DNA of 64,000 bases from assembly GCF_014205895.1 (NCBI RefSeq), contig NZ_JACHFC010000003.1:149301-213300 (forward strand), given 5' to 3'. Within the stretch, counting starts at the first letter, position 1; the number at the start of each line of letters is the position of its first letter. Of this stretch, positions 9,898 to 18,409 are shown one piece after another. Made by a program: the position numbers and the translations under genes. The DNA is from Borreliella lanei. GTDB taxonomy: Bacteria > Spirochaetota > Spirochaetia > Borreliales > Borreliaceae. The notes below the pieces were generated by a model. That model saw nothing but the letters and a program-made list of their open reading frames with translations, had not been told where the DNA came from and made no database searches.

Positions 9898-10575
9898 ATG
9901 AGCATTAAAAAATTTATTTTAACCGTGATAATTCTTTCTATAGCTAAAAATAGCTTTTCTGAAAACGAAATTAATATCTTCGAAAATGAAAATTATATTG
10001 TAAAAGAAAATATAAAAACAGAAATTAAAAAACTAAAACAAAGTTTTTTACTTGTATCTGTTGATGTTGCTATTAGCCAACCCTACATGGAATTAGTAGA
10101 TTTAAATGGGGCCCCAATACAAGAACTTAATGGAATTAGTTATTCATTTATAAATGTGTTTTCAAAAATTGGATCTTCTGCTATTATTTCATTTGACCTA
10201 TCAAACGAAGCTTCAAAAAAATACAAAATCACAAAATTAGAATTTTTAAGTCCAGATAAAGGCAATTTTATTAATCGTCTAAGTAGTCTTACTAGTGGAA
10301 AGCAGCAATCAAAAAAAGAGCTTGCAAAAGACGCTTATTCATTTGGCACATTAAGGACCGAATCTCTTTCAAAAACAGTTGCAGAATATTACAAAAATAA
10401 CAACTGGTATTATATTTTAGCAGCAATAACAGTAGAAAAAAATAATATAAATAAAGAAACTAAAAAATACGAAATTAGAATTAACCCTAAAATATATAAT
10501 GATTTTCAAAAAAATTTGAGATTCCATTTTAAAGGAAACCAAATAAAAAAATTCCCAATACCCATTATAGAATAA
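9898..10575 (+). CDS. Secreted S2-type paralogue without lipobox
   Basis: 225 aa. The N-terminus is an ordinary signal peptide (hydrophobic core, then SFSENE) with no Cys, so cleavage by signal peptidase I into the periplasm is likely. The C-terminal third aligns with the upstream lipoprotein: a W-Y-x-L-A-x-T-V block (NNNWYYILAAITV here, GHWNYMLANLTV there) followed by KETKKYEIRINPK versus KTKIYKISLNSK, plus a shared SFG/PFG turn. I infer tandem duplication followed by a change of anchoring. It starts 23 nt after the upstream stop, with AAAGGA in the gap, so the two are probably one operon. Function unknown. Confidence 0.75.
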   Translation: MSIKKFILTVIILSIAKNSFSENEINIFENENYIVKENIKTEIKKLKQSFLLVSVDVAISQPYMELVDLNGAPIQELNGISYSFINVFSKIGSSAIISFDLSNEASKKYKITKLEFLSPDKGNFINRLSSLTSGKQQSKKELAKDAYSFGTLRTESLSKTVAEYYKNNNWYYILAAITVEKNNINKETKKYEIRINPKIYNDFQKNLRFHFKGNQIKKFPIPIIE

Positions 10576-10639
10576 ACCACAAATTAATATAAAAATATTT
10601 TTACTTCTCTAAGAGAGCTAAATATATGATAATAAAACA

Positions 10640-11740
10640 ATGAGCAGCAATAAAACAATAATAATAAATTTAAATAATTTAGAACATAACCTAAATTTAA
10701 TTAAAAATAAAATTGGTGAAAAAGAAATAGTGGCTACCTTAAAGGGCGATGCATATGGTCACGGGCTTATAAATATCTTTAAATTTTTAAAATCAAAACA
10801 AATAAATTATTTTGGACTTTCTAATATTGAAGATGCTAAAACACTTAAAAAAATTGATAAAAATATAAAAATATTGATGTACATTAAAGTGGATAAAAAA
10901 GAAATTAAAAATTTAATTAAACTTGAGCTAGTAGCATTTGTTGCTGATTTTGAATATCTATTTTTAATAGAAAAAGAATGTGCATTGCAAAAAACTAAAA
11001 CAAAAGTCCACTTAAAAATTGATATTGGAATGAATAGATACGGAATAAAAATAGATGGTGCCCTTGAAATAGCCACATACATTCAAAATTCAAAGTTTTT
11101 AGAGCTAGAAGGGATCTGCTCACATCTCCCATCAACAGAAAACTTTAAAACCACACAAAAACAAATAGAGCAATTCTTCTTTTTTTTGGAAACGCTAAAA
11201 CAAAAAAATATTAATCCCAAATTTGTCCATATTTCTAATTCAGGGCACATTATCAACTACAAACTAAGTCCGCAATTTAATATGGTAAGACCGGGTCTTA
11301 TTCTTTACGGTTACTGCCCATCGCTAAAAAACAAAAAAATTGCTTCAAATTTTAAGCCTGTATTAAGTTTATTTTCAAAAGTAATATTTATCAAAAATGT
11401 AAAAAAGGGTGAAAAAATTTCATATTCGGGTATATTTCAAGCCAAAGAAGATATGAAAATAGGAATTATTCCAATCGGATATTTTGATGGAATACCTCAA
11501 AATATAAGTAATGATTTTTATTTTTTAATAAACAATAAAAAATGTAAAATAAGAGGAAAAGTTTGCATGAATCTAACAATAGTAGAAATTCCCAAAGACC
11601 TAAAAGTTAAAACGGGCTCAAAAGTAGAAATTATATCAGAAAAATTAAGTATAGATGAAATGAGCAAATTTTCTAAAAGAAGTCATTATGAATTACTATG
11701 TAATATAGGCAAATATGAGAAGAAAAAATACTTAAATTAA
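10640..11740 (+). CDS. alr: Alanine racemase
   Basis: PLP enzyme converting L-Ala to D-Ala for peptidoglycan; it feeds Ddl at 50482. 366 aa, standard length. The PLP lysine is in VATLKGDAYGHG (K35); most racemases have VVKANAYGHG, so the residues next to the lysine are changed (G-D for A-N). The C-terminal half has GEKISYSGIF, with the likely catalytic Tyr, and IGIIPIGYFDGIPQ. No good Shine-Dalgarno is seen before the ATG. Its last 9 nt overlap the 3' end of the convergent gene. Confidence 0.9.
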   Translation: MSSNKTIIINLNNLEHNLNLIKNKIGEKEIVATLKGDAYGHGLINIFKFLKSKQINYFGLSNIEDAKTLKKIDKNIKILMYIKVDKKEIKNLIKLELVAFVADFEYLFLIEKECALQKTKTKVHLKIDIGMNRYGIKIDGALEIATYIQNSKFLELEGICSHLPSTENFKTTQKQIEQFFFFLETLKQKNINPKFVHISNSGHIINYKLSPQFNMVRPGLILYGYCPSLKNKKIASNFKPVLSLFSKVIFIKNVKKGEKISYSGIFQAKEDMKIGIIPIGYFDGIPQNISNDFYFLINNKKCKIRGKVCMNLTIVEIPKDLKVKTGSKVEIISEKLSIDEMSKFSKRSHYELLCNIGKYEKKKYLN

Positions 11741-13333
11741 ATTGCCTAAAGAATCAAATTTTTGAAAATCTATTAAATTGCCTCTAGAATCATAAATCCA
11801 CTTATAAATTGAAAATCCCCCAACATCATCTCTTAATCTCAAATCTGGACCATGGTTTGACTGCTTTGATATTTTCCCAAATTTATTGTATTCATATTTA
11901 TAAACACTAACTCCATGAATATCGTCTTGCAATTGTCCCAAGCTGCCAAAATTTTTTTGAGAAATAAGCCTATTTTGTTTATCATATTCATATGAATACT
12001 CAAAAACAAAATTACAATCAGCAACCAAAACTCCATCCTTAGAATAATTTTTCTTTGAAATCATATTGCCATTAGAATCGTAACCAAATTTATACTTTGA
12101 AACTCCTTCAAAATCATCTATTGGATTAACAAAATCCCCACCAAAATGTTCTTGAGAAATCAAAAATCCTTCTTTGTCGTAAGAATATCTGTAAATCATA
12201 ACACCTTTAACATCCGATATTAAATTAAATTTTTTATCAAAAAAAATATTTTCTATTAGATAAAAATTATCATCATATTTATAACTATAAATAGCAATGC
12301 CTTTAAAATTATCCATTATTTCATACTTTTCCTCATAAACAGTAGGAATATCTCTATTATAGTTTTTATTGATCTTATTACTGTAGTTTATTATCCTTTT
12401 TTCATTATTTTGGATATAAAAAATAGTCTTCTTCATGGCATACCCATTTTGACTGATTGTTAAATTATTATTATTGTCATAATTATATTCCTTATAATAG
12501 CAATCCTTATCTTTAAAATAATATTCATAACGATAAATTGCTACATTATTTTCATCAGGAGTCAAGTTGTTATTAATATCATAATTTAAAATCTCAATAA
12601 CTTTTCCATCAACATCATAATGATATATTTTAGTAGCTACAGAAAATGGATTTGAAACAGTGTGAGACGATTTATCAAGATATTCCTCTTTAATAAGATT
12701 ATGATTAGCATCATAGGTTAATCTAAATCCACAAGTACCATTTTTTGATCTTATGATACAACCATTCTCATCGTAATACAAAACCGTTTTAACAAATTTG
12801 GTATGATCATAGCTGATCTTTGTAAAATACACATTATTTAAATCTTTGATTTGAATCCCTGATTCATTAAACCTGTAAACACTAAACTCTCTCTCATTAT
12901 CGTATAAAAAATGGTAATAAGAAACATCATATTTATCTCTAACCATTTCATTAGATCTATTATAATTAAAAATATTTTTAATCCTGCCATCACTCATATA
13001 TTCTATATGTTCAATATAAACACCATTATTGTTTTTAAAAGCAAGTCCTCTATTTAGAAATATACGCCTTTCACTGCGTTTGGATCTTTCTATTTTAATT
13101 TGGCTTGCATTAAAAAAAGAAGGCATTAAAATACTAAGCTTACCAATATAATCAACTAAAATAAGATTATTATTGCGATCATAAGTAAATTTATATCCGT
13201 ACTCTTCCTCAGACTCTTCTTTTGTAATCTCATATTTACCTACTATACTGTAATTAACAGAATAATCTGCAAACCTATAGTAAACTTCCTTTGAAAAAAG
13301 AGAAGCACTAATAAAAAATATTATAAATAACAT
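11732..13333 (-). CDS. Secreted YD-repeat-like protein, unknown function
   Basis: I choose the ATG at 13333 (533 aa) because AAGGA precedes it and it begins directly with a signal peptide (MLFIIFFISASLFSKEVYY); the frame is open to 13435. From about residue 50 to the end the protein consists of roughly 14 degenerate units of about 36-40 residues with the pattern Y-x-YD-x-x-G-x-L-I followed by a D-x-x-G-V turn, for example YKYEYNKFGKISKQ and YKWIYDSRGNLIDF. This resembles YD/RHS-type beta repeats, and the likely location is periplasm or surface. The gene is divergent from the 13409 ORF across a 13-bp inverted repeat. Confidence 0.7.
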   Translation of the reverse strand: MLFIIFFISASLFSKEVYYRFADYSVNYSIVGKYEITKEESEEEYGYKFTYDRNNNLILVDYIGKLSILMPSFFNASQIKIERSKRSERRIFLNRGLAFKNNNGVYIEHIEYMSDGRIKNIFNYNRSNEMVRDKYDVSYYHFLYDNEREFSVYRFNESGIQIKDLNNVYFTKISYDHTKFVKTVLYYDENGCIIRSKNGTCGFRLTYDANHNLIKEEYLDKSSHTVSNPFSVATKIYHYDVDGKVIEILNYDINNNLTPDENNVAIYRYEYYFKDKDCYYKEYNYDNNNNLTISQNGYAMKKTIFYIQNNEKRIINYSNKINKNYNRDIPTVYEEKYEIMDNFKGIAIYSYKYDDNFYLIENIFFDKKFNLISDVKGVMIYRYSYDKEGFLISQEHFGGDFVNPIDDFEGVSKYKFGYDSNGNMISKKNYSKDGVLVADCNFVFEYSYEYDKQNRLISQKNFGSLGQLQDDIHGVSVYKYEYNKFGKISKQSNHGPDLRLRDDVGGFSIYKWIYDSRGNLIDFQKFDSLGNLI

Positions 13334-13361
13334 GAATAAATTCCTTGATAAATCAACCCTA

Positions 13362-13398
13362 TTTTGATAGATTTTATTATACAATAAATCTATCAAAA
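13362..13398. promoter_or_regulatory. Perfect 13-bp inverted repeat between divergent genes
   Basis: TTTTGATAGATTT (13362-13374) is repeated inverted as AAATCTATCAAAA (13386-13398) with an 11-nt centre. The centre contains TATAAT on the minus strand (13381-13376), a possible -10 for the 13333 gene, and the right arm abuts the AAGGAG of the 13409 gene. The position suits an operator or an RNA hairpin covering the ribosome site of the small gene. Confidence 0.6.
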
Positions 13399-13408
13399 GG
13401 AGCTTAAA

Positions 13409-13576
13409 ATGGCTAAAATTTCTAAAAACGCTCAAAGAGTGGGTTCAAAAGAACTAATAAGTCGATGGGGGGGGAAAATTATAATGAAATCAAAATTTGA
13501 AAATGGAAAAATAAAGCATTATGCAGAATGTCAAACTTCAAAAAATACAGCAAGAAAGCCACGGGATTTATTTTAA
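13409..13576 (+). CDS. Small basic protein with 8-G tract, 55 aa
   Basis: Short ORF beginning MAKISKNAQRVGS and ending KPRDLF. GGAG (13399-13402) stands 6 nt before the ATG, an ideal spacing, which supports real translation. It has 14 Lys/Arg against 4 Asp/Glu, one Trp (W20) and one Cys (C41), so it is strongly basic; nucleic-acid or membrane-surface contact is conceivable. CGATGGGGGGGGAAAA (tract 13467-13474) encodes R-W-G-G-K. Loss or gain of one G leads to a stop within about 10 codons. By position it matches BB0162 of B31. Family not known to me. Confidence 0.65.
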   Translation: MAKISKNAQRVGSKELISRWGGKIIMKSKFENGKIKHYAECQTSKNTARKPRDLF

Positions 13577-13587
13577 CAAATAAATCC
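13564..13587. terminator. Hairpin between convergent genes (possible terminator)
   Basis: GGATTTATTT (13564-13573) and AAATAAATCC (13578-13587) form a perfect 10-bp stem with a TAAC loop, spanning the stop codon of the 55-aa ORF and lying 15 nt from the stop of the convergent gene. No U tract follows on either strand, so termination is plausible but unproved. Confidence 0.4.
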
Positions 13588-13602
13588 ACTTACTTATAAA
13601 CG

Positions 13603-15351
13603 CTATTTTTTTTGTATCCTATCACTAAATTTGACCCAAGCTTCATCTTGCTCTTGCTTTGTATAGCTCTTATTTGCTACTTGCTTAGACGCTGTGCCCT
13701 TTTTGGGGAAAGAATTTCTAACTTGCTCTTTTATTTCCTCTCTTTGTTTTCTAATTTTTTCCAATTGTCTTTTAACTCTTTCATTTGAATCAAAAAGACC
13801 ACTTCCACTTTTATTCAAACCAGCTCTAAAATCCAATCTAGACAAAGCCTCTTTATAGCTTTGATGCTTGCCTGTCAAAAACAAAACAATTCTTTTAAAC
13901 AAGCTTAATTCTTTATAAGCAGCATTCAAAATCGAATACAAATCAAGTTTATATATTTTATATAAGGGTAAAAGTTCATTACTATTCTTAAAATATTTTG
14001 CTGCTTCAACTTTAATCAAATCTTTAAGATGAACCTGAACGCTTTGTGTTTTACAAATTCTCCTGTAATGAGAAACAATAAGGTCAAGAAACTTAACTTT
14101 ATTTTTTAAGCAATACTCATTCATAATGTATCTAGATATTAATCTACTGAGAACTTCCTCTAAGCCTTCTTCTGTAAAAATAGAAGAAGGATCATCTCCA
14201 AAGCTAAGAATTTTAAATACACTAGCCTTCAATTCACTATTAAGAAATTGTAAAACCTTTTCATATTCTTCTAGAAAAAACTCATATGCAAAAGGCTTGT
14301 ACAAATAAAAATTTTCTTTTACTTGAAATATTTTTGGCAAAATATCATGAATTTTAGATTCAAAAAAGTACATATTAGCAACTAACAAAAAATTTTTAGG
14401 ATCACTCAGACCTTCGGAATAAACTTTTAAAATCCCAAAAAACTCTTCTGTATCAATTGAACCTTTTTTAAACTCTAAAGTCTTTTCAATTGCCTTTAAA
14501 GATTCATCAATTTTAATAGCTTCTATAGCCTTAAGCTCTTCTAAGTCTTTTTCATTTTTAATAAAAAGATTAAGAAACTTCAGAAAAACAAAATAATTTT
14601 TTGAGAAAGTAATTCCCTTCTTGCCAAGAACTTCATCCTTGATTTCAATTATGCCAGAAAGAATCTTAGAAATAGCACCAATAATATTCTTGCCCTCTTC
14701 TAAAGTTTTCTCATAATCAATAAGCTTTAATCCTTTTATTCTAACGAAAACATCTTTTACAACATTATTAGAAGCAATATTAAAAAATATTTTTTTAACA
14801 AATTCAATAAAATATAAAGCCCTGCTAGATGGAATTATCAATGATTTCCAAACTAATATTTCTTTAAATTGTGACTTTGTTTCAAAAAATTTATAGTTAA
14901 CATCTGAATCTGCTATAGTTATAAATTCATTCTGAAAAACCAACAAACTAGATTCTATATTCTTAACAGTAAGCAAAGAGCTAAAAAGCTCTATTCCTAT
15001 ATAAGTTTTCAAAAATAAATCATCAATAGAATAATAATAAAAATCATAACTAGCCTCATCAGTCAAAATTATGCTGTCTGGCAAAAATTCTCCATTGGCT
15101 GCTATTTTACTGGTAACTATTCCTCTTTTAACTTCATAAAGTTTGCGAAATAAAAAATCAAGCTCCCCTTTTAATCCTCGTATTCTTACAGAATGCTCTT
15201 CTATAAAAGAAGAATAATCTATAGATTCCTTTTTATAAGACAAAATCGTTTTCAAAATTGATTTTTGGGTATCAGAAGATATTCCCAGTTGAGAAATCAA
15301 AATATCCACTTCTTTGCTACTCATATAAAAAATTTCTGGTAATTTTTTCAT
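13603..15351 (-). CDS. Conserved spirochaetal cytosolic protein (DUF5312-like)
   Basis: 582 aa without signal peptide or membrane helix. Almost entirely helical in appearance; a charged coiled-coil stretch lies at the C-terminus (NERVKRQLEKIRKQREEIKEQ), ending in a basic tail. I believe it belongs to a spirochaete family of unknown function (DUF5312), but I cannot confirm this without a search. AAGGAA precedes the ATG. It follows the exchanger gene (15432) on the same strand after 80 nt. No enzymatic motif is visible. Confidence 0.7.
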   Translation of the reverse strand: MKKLPEIFYMSSKEVDILISQLGISSDTQKSILKTILSYKKESIDYSSFIEEHSVRIRGLKGELDFLFRKLYEVKRGIVTSKIAANGEFLPDSIILTDEASYDFYYYSIDDLFLKTYIGIELFSSLLTVKNIESSLLVFQNEFITIADSDVNYKFFETKSQFKEILVWKSLIIPSSRALYFIEFVKKIFFNIASNNVVKDVFVRIKGLKLIDYEKTLEEGKNIIGAISKILSGIIEIKDEVLGKKGITFSKNYFVFLKFLNLFIKNEKDLEELKAIEAIKIDESLKAIEKTLEFKKGSIDTEEFFGILKVYSEGLSDPKNFLLVANMYFFESKIHDILPKIFQVKENFYLYKPFAYEFFLEEYEKVLQFLNSELKASVFKILSFGDDPSSIFTEEGLEEVLSRLISRYIMNEYCLKNKVKFLDLIVSHYRRICKTQSVQVHLKDLIKVEAAKYFKNSNELLPLYKIYKLDLYSILNAAYKELSLFKRIVLFLTGKHQSYKEALSRLDFRAGLNKSGSGLFDSNERVKRQLEKIRKQREEIKEQVRNSFPKKGTASKQVANKSYTKQEQDEAWVKFSDRIQKK

Positions 15352-15431
15352 ATTGTTCCTTATATTACATTTAAATAATAAAACATATTACATTATAAAT
15401 ATATTAACAAGCCATAATTAAGATCAAATAA

Positions 15432-16418
15432 TCAATAAAAGTTAAATAACATTAAGTTATATAAAAAATATAAAAACAAAAAAATTAAAGAAATACCTCT
15501 ACTGAAAACCCCTTTAAATTTAACAACTAAAAATAAAACTAAAGTTATAAATACCATTATACTAAAATCTAAAATATAAATATCTTGCAATAAGATAGGT
15601 CTAAAAAAACTACTACTAGCTAAAATAAACCCAATATTAAAAATATTACTACCAATAATGTTGCCAAATGCAATATCTGATTCTTTTTTAATTATTGCAA
15701 AAAGAGATACAACAAGCTCAGGAACACTTGTCCCAAAAGCTACAAGTATGATCCCAATCAACTTTTCACTAACATTAAAAACATTGTTGGCAATGTAAAG
15801 AGCTCCATCTACCAATAATTTCGATCCCAAATAAAGAAAATACATGCTAATAGCAAAACTTAACAAATTAGAAAATATAAAGTTAAAACTCTGATTTGAA
15901 CTAGTTACACTTTCTTGAAAAGAATTTTCCAAGCTGGCATGCGCTTTTTCTTCTTTATAAAAAAGCAACAGATAGGATAAAAACAAAATCAAGATACTTA
16001 ACGAGCTAAAGCGATTATAAGGCGTTACAAAAAAAGAGTAAGATCTAAAATCAAATGAAAACAACAAAAGAAGAAACATTAATAAAAACAGAAACATAAA
16101 AGAAAGCTTAAGTCTTTTAAAATCTGCCTTAATCTTTAAAAAGAATCCTGCTAAAGGCAGAGCAAGCAACATATTAATAATATTGCTACCAATAACATTA
16201 GAAACAACAATTTCGTTTTTACCCTTAAAAGCCGCTACCAAACTTGTAAAAAGCTCTGGAGCACTTGTTGAAAAAGATACTATTGTAACTCCTATTAAAA
16301 GCGTTGGAACTTTTAAATAAGTAGCAATGCTAACTGAACTTTTTAAAAGTAAATCACCACCAAGATACAATAAAAAAATCCCAAATCCTACGTAAAAAAA
16401 TTGAATCAAATGTTCCAA
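15432..16418 (-). CDS. Na+/Ca2+ (CaCA-type) cation exchanger
   Basis: About ten-helix membrane antiporter of the calcium/cation exchanger superfamily. The two alpha-repeats are explicit: STSAPELFTSL with SNVIGSNIINM in the first half, and GTSVPELVVSL with GNIIGSNIFNIG in the second, separated by a hydrophilic loop near residues 165-190. I place the start at TTG 16418, because AAAGGAG ends 6 nt before it; that gives MEHLIQFFYVG (328 aa), whereas the frame start at 16445 contains this ribosome site inside it. The exchanged ion is not deducible. Confidence 0.85.
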   Translation of the reverse strand: MEHLIQFFYVGFGIFLLYLGGDLLLKSSVSIATYLKVPTLLIGVTIVSFSTSAPELFTSLVAAFKGKNEIVVSNVIGSNIINMLLALPLAGFFLKIKADFKRLKLSFMFLFLLMFLLLLFSFDFRSYSFFVTPYNRFSSLSILILFLSYLLLFYKEEKAHASLENSFQESVTSSNQSFNFIFSNLLSFAISMYFLYLGSKLLVDGALYIANNVFNVSEKLIGIILVAFGTSVPELVVSLFAIIKKESDIAFGNIIGSNIFNIGFILASSSFFRPILLQDIYILDFSIMVFITLVLFLVVKFKGVFSRGISLIFLFLYFLYNLMLFNFY

Positions 16419-16445
16419 ATGAATCTCCTTTACAAAAAACAACAA

Positions 16446-18290
16446 TTAAAAAGAATCTAAATATTCTTTTAAATTACCCTTAATCATATAGTAAACATTA
16501 GACGCATTCCAAAGGCTAAAGCCACTACCAAATGAGTCTTTAATTCCTTTAAGCTGAAACTTCAAATACTTCAAATAAATCTCGTCATCCACCAATCTTT
16601 CTTTTCCCAATAAAAAAGCTTGAACATAAGGCCTAATAACAACCCCATCTAAAGAAAAAGCAATCGCTCTATCACTTCCCTCTTTATAAATCCTATAAGC
16701 TCTTTTTGTATAATAAAAATTGCTTGGCAAAAAATCATCAGTATAATGCGAAGGATAAAACATAGGAGATATAACGTCAACATAATCTGATAACATTGAA
16801 ATATTTTGCCCAATACTATTAGTAGGAAACCAGCCATTGTACCCATAAATATCAACAGAAATAGGAACATAAAGCTGTTCTCTTGCCATAATCAAAAAAG
16901 ATTCAAGAGCATCAACGGGTTTCATCTCATACTTATTTATTCTTGAGATTGCAAGAGACACAGGACCATCTGATGGAAATCTAATATAATCAAACTGTAT
17001 TTCGTCAACTCCAAAAGATTGAATTTCTTTTGCAATAGAAATATTGTACTCCCAAGTAGCAGGAGAAAAAATATCTACCCAATGCTCTACTTGTACATAT
17101 TTCGCAAGACCACTAGAATCAACTTTTTTAATTAAATGGGCCCAGGGTTTATTGGTTCTTTTATTCCAAAGAGCATGCTTAAAATTATCATAATAATATA
17201 ATTTTGCATCTTTAAATACAACACATCTAGCAATAACATAAATTCCAAGCTCTTTAGCTTTTTTAAGAATATAAGGAACATCAATAAAGTTTTTAACAGA
17301 CCTCAACTTATTAGGCAAATAAAGCTTGCTAGAATAAGTCAAATTACCATTATCATCTTTAAAATCAATTACAACGGCATTCATACCTGAATCTTTAATA
17401 AATTTAAATCTTTCATCAACTGCCCTCTTATTACGCAATGTATATGCTGTTAAATAAATAGACCCTTTATTTTTGGCAAGCTGCATTCTTTGTGATTTTT
17501 CAAAAAAATCCTGATCCTGCAAAGATAATTTTCCAATAAATACCCATTGCCCATTAATATAAGAATAAAAATGATTGTCATATGTTCTGACTAAAATTTT
17601 TTCTATATTCTTGCTAGATAAGTCTAAAATACGAATTATTTGCTTTTTAAAAGGAAAAGAAATTTTTTTAATAAATCCACTTTTCTGACTAATTAAAAAA
17701 ATATCTCCATAAACTCCAGAAGAAAAATATAAATTATTTGTCTCTTCTTTTGAAAATTCAATAGCGCTAATAATATCGTAATACCCTGCACCTAAATAAA
17801 TCTGTGGAATTAAACGATTTAAATTTTTAAAACTAATAGCTCCATTAACACTAAGATAAATGCCATGAATCGCAGTTCCAATAGCAATACGCTTATACTC
17901 TCCTTGAGAAAAGGCGCTAGATGTAATATATGCACTGCTATTAAATTTATCAATTCCCACTAATTTTCTAAAATTTTTTGAATAATCATAAGAAACGTAA
18001 AGATTGTTACTTGTAGTCAAAAATGAATTTGAAGAATAAATATCTTCATAAATAGAAGTAATTCGACTAGGAATAAGCTTATGAAAAGGGTAAACCCATC
18101 TAGAATTTAACCCACTCACTTTAACTTTGGTTATTTTACCATTAACATTTTTACTTAAAAATCCTTTATGAACAAAAAATAAACTATATTTTTTAAAAAA
18201 TTCTTCATCGGTTAATGAATATATACTAAAAACTTTAAAAACAAAAAAGAAAAAAATAACTACCCAATAGATAAAAATTTTCATATACAT
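16446..18290 (-). CDS. Propeller plus DUF4015 putative glycoside hydrolase
   Basis: About 614 aa. The N-terminal hydrophobic segment is a signal peptide or anchor. Residues about 50-280 are strand-rich with BNR/propeller-like turns. The C-terminal half matches the DUF4015 putative glycosyl hydrolase fold: GMNAVVIDFKDDNGNLTYSS, AKELGIYVIARCVVFKD, GVDEIQFDYIRFPSDG and DVISPMFYPSHY, the order of a TIM barrel with acidic residues at strand ends. Start uncertain: ATG 18290 or 18284, with TTG 18314 also open and no clear ribosome site. Likely acts outside the cytoplasm on a polysaccharide; the substrate is unknown. Confidence 0.75.
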   Translation of the reverse strand: MYMKIFIYWVVIFFFFVFKVFSIYSLTDEEFFKKYSLFFVHKGFLSKNVNGKITKVKVSGLNSRWVYPFHKLIPSRITSIYEDIYSSNSFLTTSNNLYVSYDYSKNFRKLVGIDKFNSSAYITSSAFSQGEYKRIAIGTAIHGIYLSVNGAISFKNLNRLIPQIYLGAGYYDIISAIEFSKEETNNLYFSSGVYGDIFLISQKSGFIKKISFPFKKQIIRILDLSSKNIEKILVRTYDNHFYSYINGQWVFIGKLSLQDQDFFEKSQRMQLAKNKGSIYLTAYTLRNKRAVDERFKFIKDSGMNAVVIDFKDDNGNLTYSSKLYLPNKLRSVKNFIDVPYILKKAKELGIYVIARCVVFKDAKLYYYDNFKHALWNKRTNKPWAHLIKKVDSSGLAKYVQVEHWVDIFSPATWEYNISIAKEIQSFGVDEIQFDYIRFPSDGPVSLAISRINKYEMKPVDALESFLIMAREQLYVPISVDIYGYNGWFPTNSIGQNISMLSDYVDVISPMFYPSHYTDDFLPSNFYYTKRAYRIYKEGSDRAIAFSLDGVVIRPYVQAFLLGKERLVDDEIYLKYLKFQLKGIKDSFGSGFSLWNASNVYYMIKGNLKEYLDSF

Positions 18291-18409
18291 TAATACATGA
18301 TACTTGCAAATCAAAAAATATTAAATAATAGTGATTTTTATTTGAACAATTGCATCCCAATTAAATTCAAAAATACTTAAATTTTATAACAACTTTGCTC
18401 TTAAAAATC

